DNA of 64,000 bases, taken from assembly GCF_013283195.1 (NCBI RefSeq), contig NZ_JABEKT010000002.1, forward strand, positions 682,001 through 746,000. Direction: 5' to 3'. This document shows positions 63,545 through 64,000 of the stretch, piece after piece. Both the position numbers and the translations under genes were made by a program. The first letter of the stretch is position 1, and every line of letters starts with the position of its first letter. The stretch is from Ensifer adhaerens (GTDB lineage Bacteria > Pseudomonadota > Alphaproteobacteria > Rhizobiales > Rhizobiaceae). Below the pieces are notes generated by a model. That model made no database searches. It saw only the letters and a list, made by a program, of their open reading frames with translations, and had not been told where the DNA came from.

Positions 63545-64000
63545 CACGTTCGCCAGACAAAAGCTGCGACAGCCATCCGAACCGGTACCTCGTCGGCACA
63601 CGCGAAAACATGGATCGCTGCCTACGTGAGCGAGAGCGGAGATCTGCGAAGAGTGCTGTTGCAAGCTGGTCTCTGGCTTCACATCGCAGTTCCCAAGGGA
63701 AACGAACGACGCGCCCAATTCACGTCTGGCGTTACTCTACGCACTTACTACAAGTCGACCTCTGAAGGACAGACGCACAAGGTGGGGCCCTTGGAGCGCG
63801 TTCCGCAATGCCGAGCGGATGTTGGCCAGGACGGCGCGTCAGATACCATTGCACAGCCTCGGTGCAGTCGAGAATTCCAGTCAAAGGGATCGGTGTCGAA
63901 CGGCGCCGCGTGGAAGGCAGCCGTTTTCGGAAGACCTCGTCGCATGGCGTTTCGACGCAGACGCCCGCGATGGACTTTGTTCGTTGTTCGGGTAGGGCTG
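63545..64000. other. Gene-free end of the window
   Basis: Only short frames on both strands without ribosome-binding sites or recognisable residues. A gene may begin or end beyond the window edge. Confidence 0.4.

Noticed and set aside
63748-63945. 65-residue minus-strand open frame near the window end
   Set aside because: No start signal or family resemblance; considered non-coding.

Overview
The window looks like an accessory replicon or genomic island of a rhizobial alphaproteobacterium (Ensifer/Rhizobium/Agrobacterium type). The evidence is GC-rich codon use, many ABC uptake systems packed next to catabolic enzymes, a class III cyclase with TolB-like and TPR domains, and IS66 and PAS-gene debris. 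I see no rRNA, tRNA, CRISPR array or replication origin. Apart from rsgA, almost everything is uptake plus catabolism.

Layout. (1) 0.2-5.1 kb: an operon of two paralogous amidohydrolase-2 proteins, a UbiD-type decarboxylase, a UbiX-type flavin prenyltransferase and an XdhC-like protein, probably for (de)carboxylation of an aromatic or heterocyclic acid. (2) 5.3-7.5 kb: a large membrane-anchored protein of unknown function. (3) 7.9-13.0 kb: a sugar-type ABC importer whose binding protein and two NAD-dependent sugar-nucleotide/uronate-type dehydrogenases lie divergent from its ATPase and permease. (4) 13.0-18.4 kb: rsgA and small genes between two LysR C-terminal fossils, then a cyclase-TolB-TPR-rhodanese protein. 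(5) 18.5-30.7 kb: an FAD-linked hydroxyacid dehydrogenase, gfa and frmA (formaldehyde detoxification), a polar amino-acid or opine-type ABC importer whose ATPase is fused to a DUF2817 zinc-peptidase domain, a HisC-like aminotransferase, a VanB-like reductase and VanA-like Rieske oxygenase, and a divergent LysR regulator. This reads as import, demethylation and disposal of the released formaldehyde. (6) 31.6-37.5 kb: a CodA-family deaminase with a BMP/nucleoside-type ABC importer.

(7) 38.1-57.2 kb is the most interesting part, a probable organosulfur desulfurization island. A tight seven-gene operon encodes two DszB-like desulfinases. Both have the Cys/His/Arg arrangement of DszB and no signal peptide, although such proteins are usually annotated as ABC binding proteins. 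With them are a DszC/acyl-CoA-dehydrogenase-type flavoprotein, an NtaA/SnaA/DszA-type flavin monooxygenase, an aromatic-hydroxylase-type FAD monooxygenase and two NmrA-like reductases. Divergent from it is a Dpp-type ABC importer with an aldo-keto reductase, then an amidohydrolase plus an SsuD-like monooxygenase, then a peptide-type binding protein plus a second DszC-like flavoprotein. A dead sulfite oxidase gene lies at the edge of the island.

(8) 57.3-60 kb: two tandem small paralogous proteins, then a scrapyard (PAS gene, frmA copy and IS66 remnants). (9) 60-63.5 kb: an enolase-superfamily enzyme, an SGNH hydrolase and another peptide-type binding protein, preceded by duplicated TGTTATACAG boxes.

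Functional assignments come from motifs and family memory only. No database search was run.
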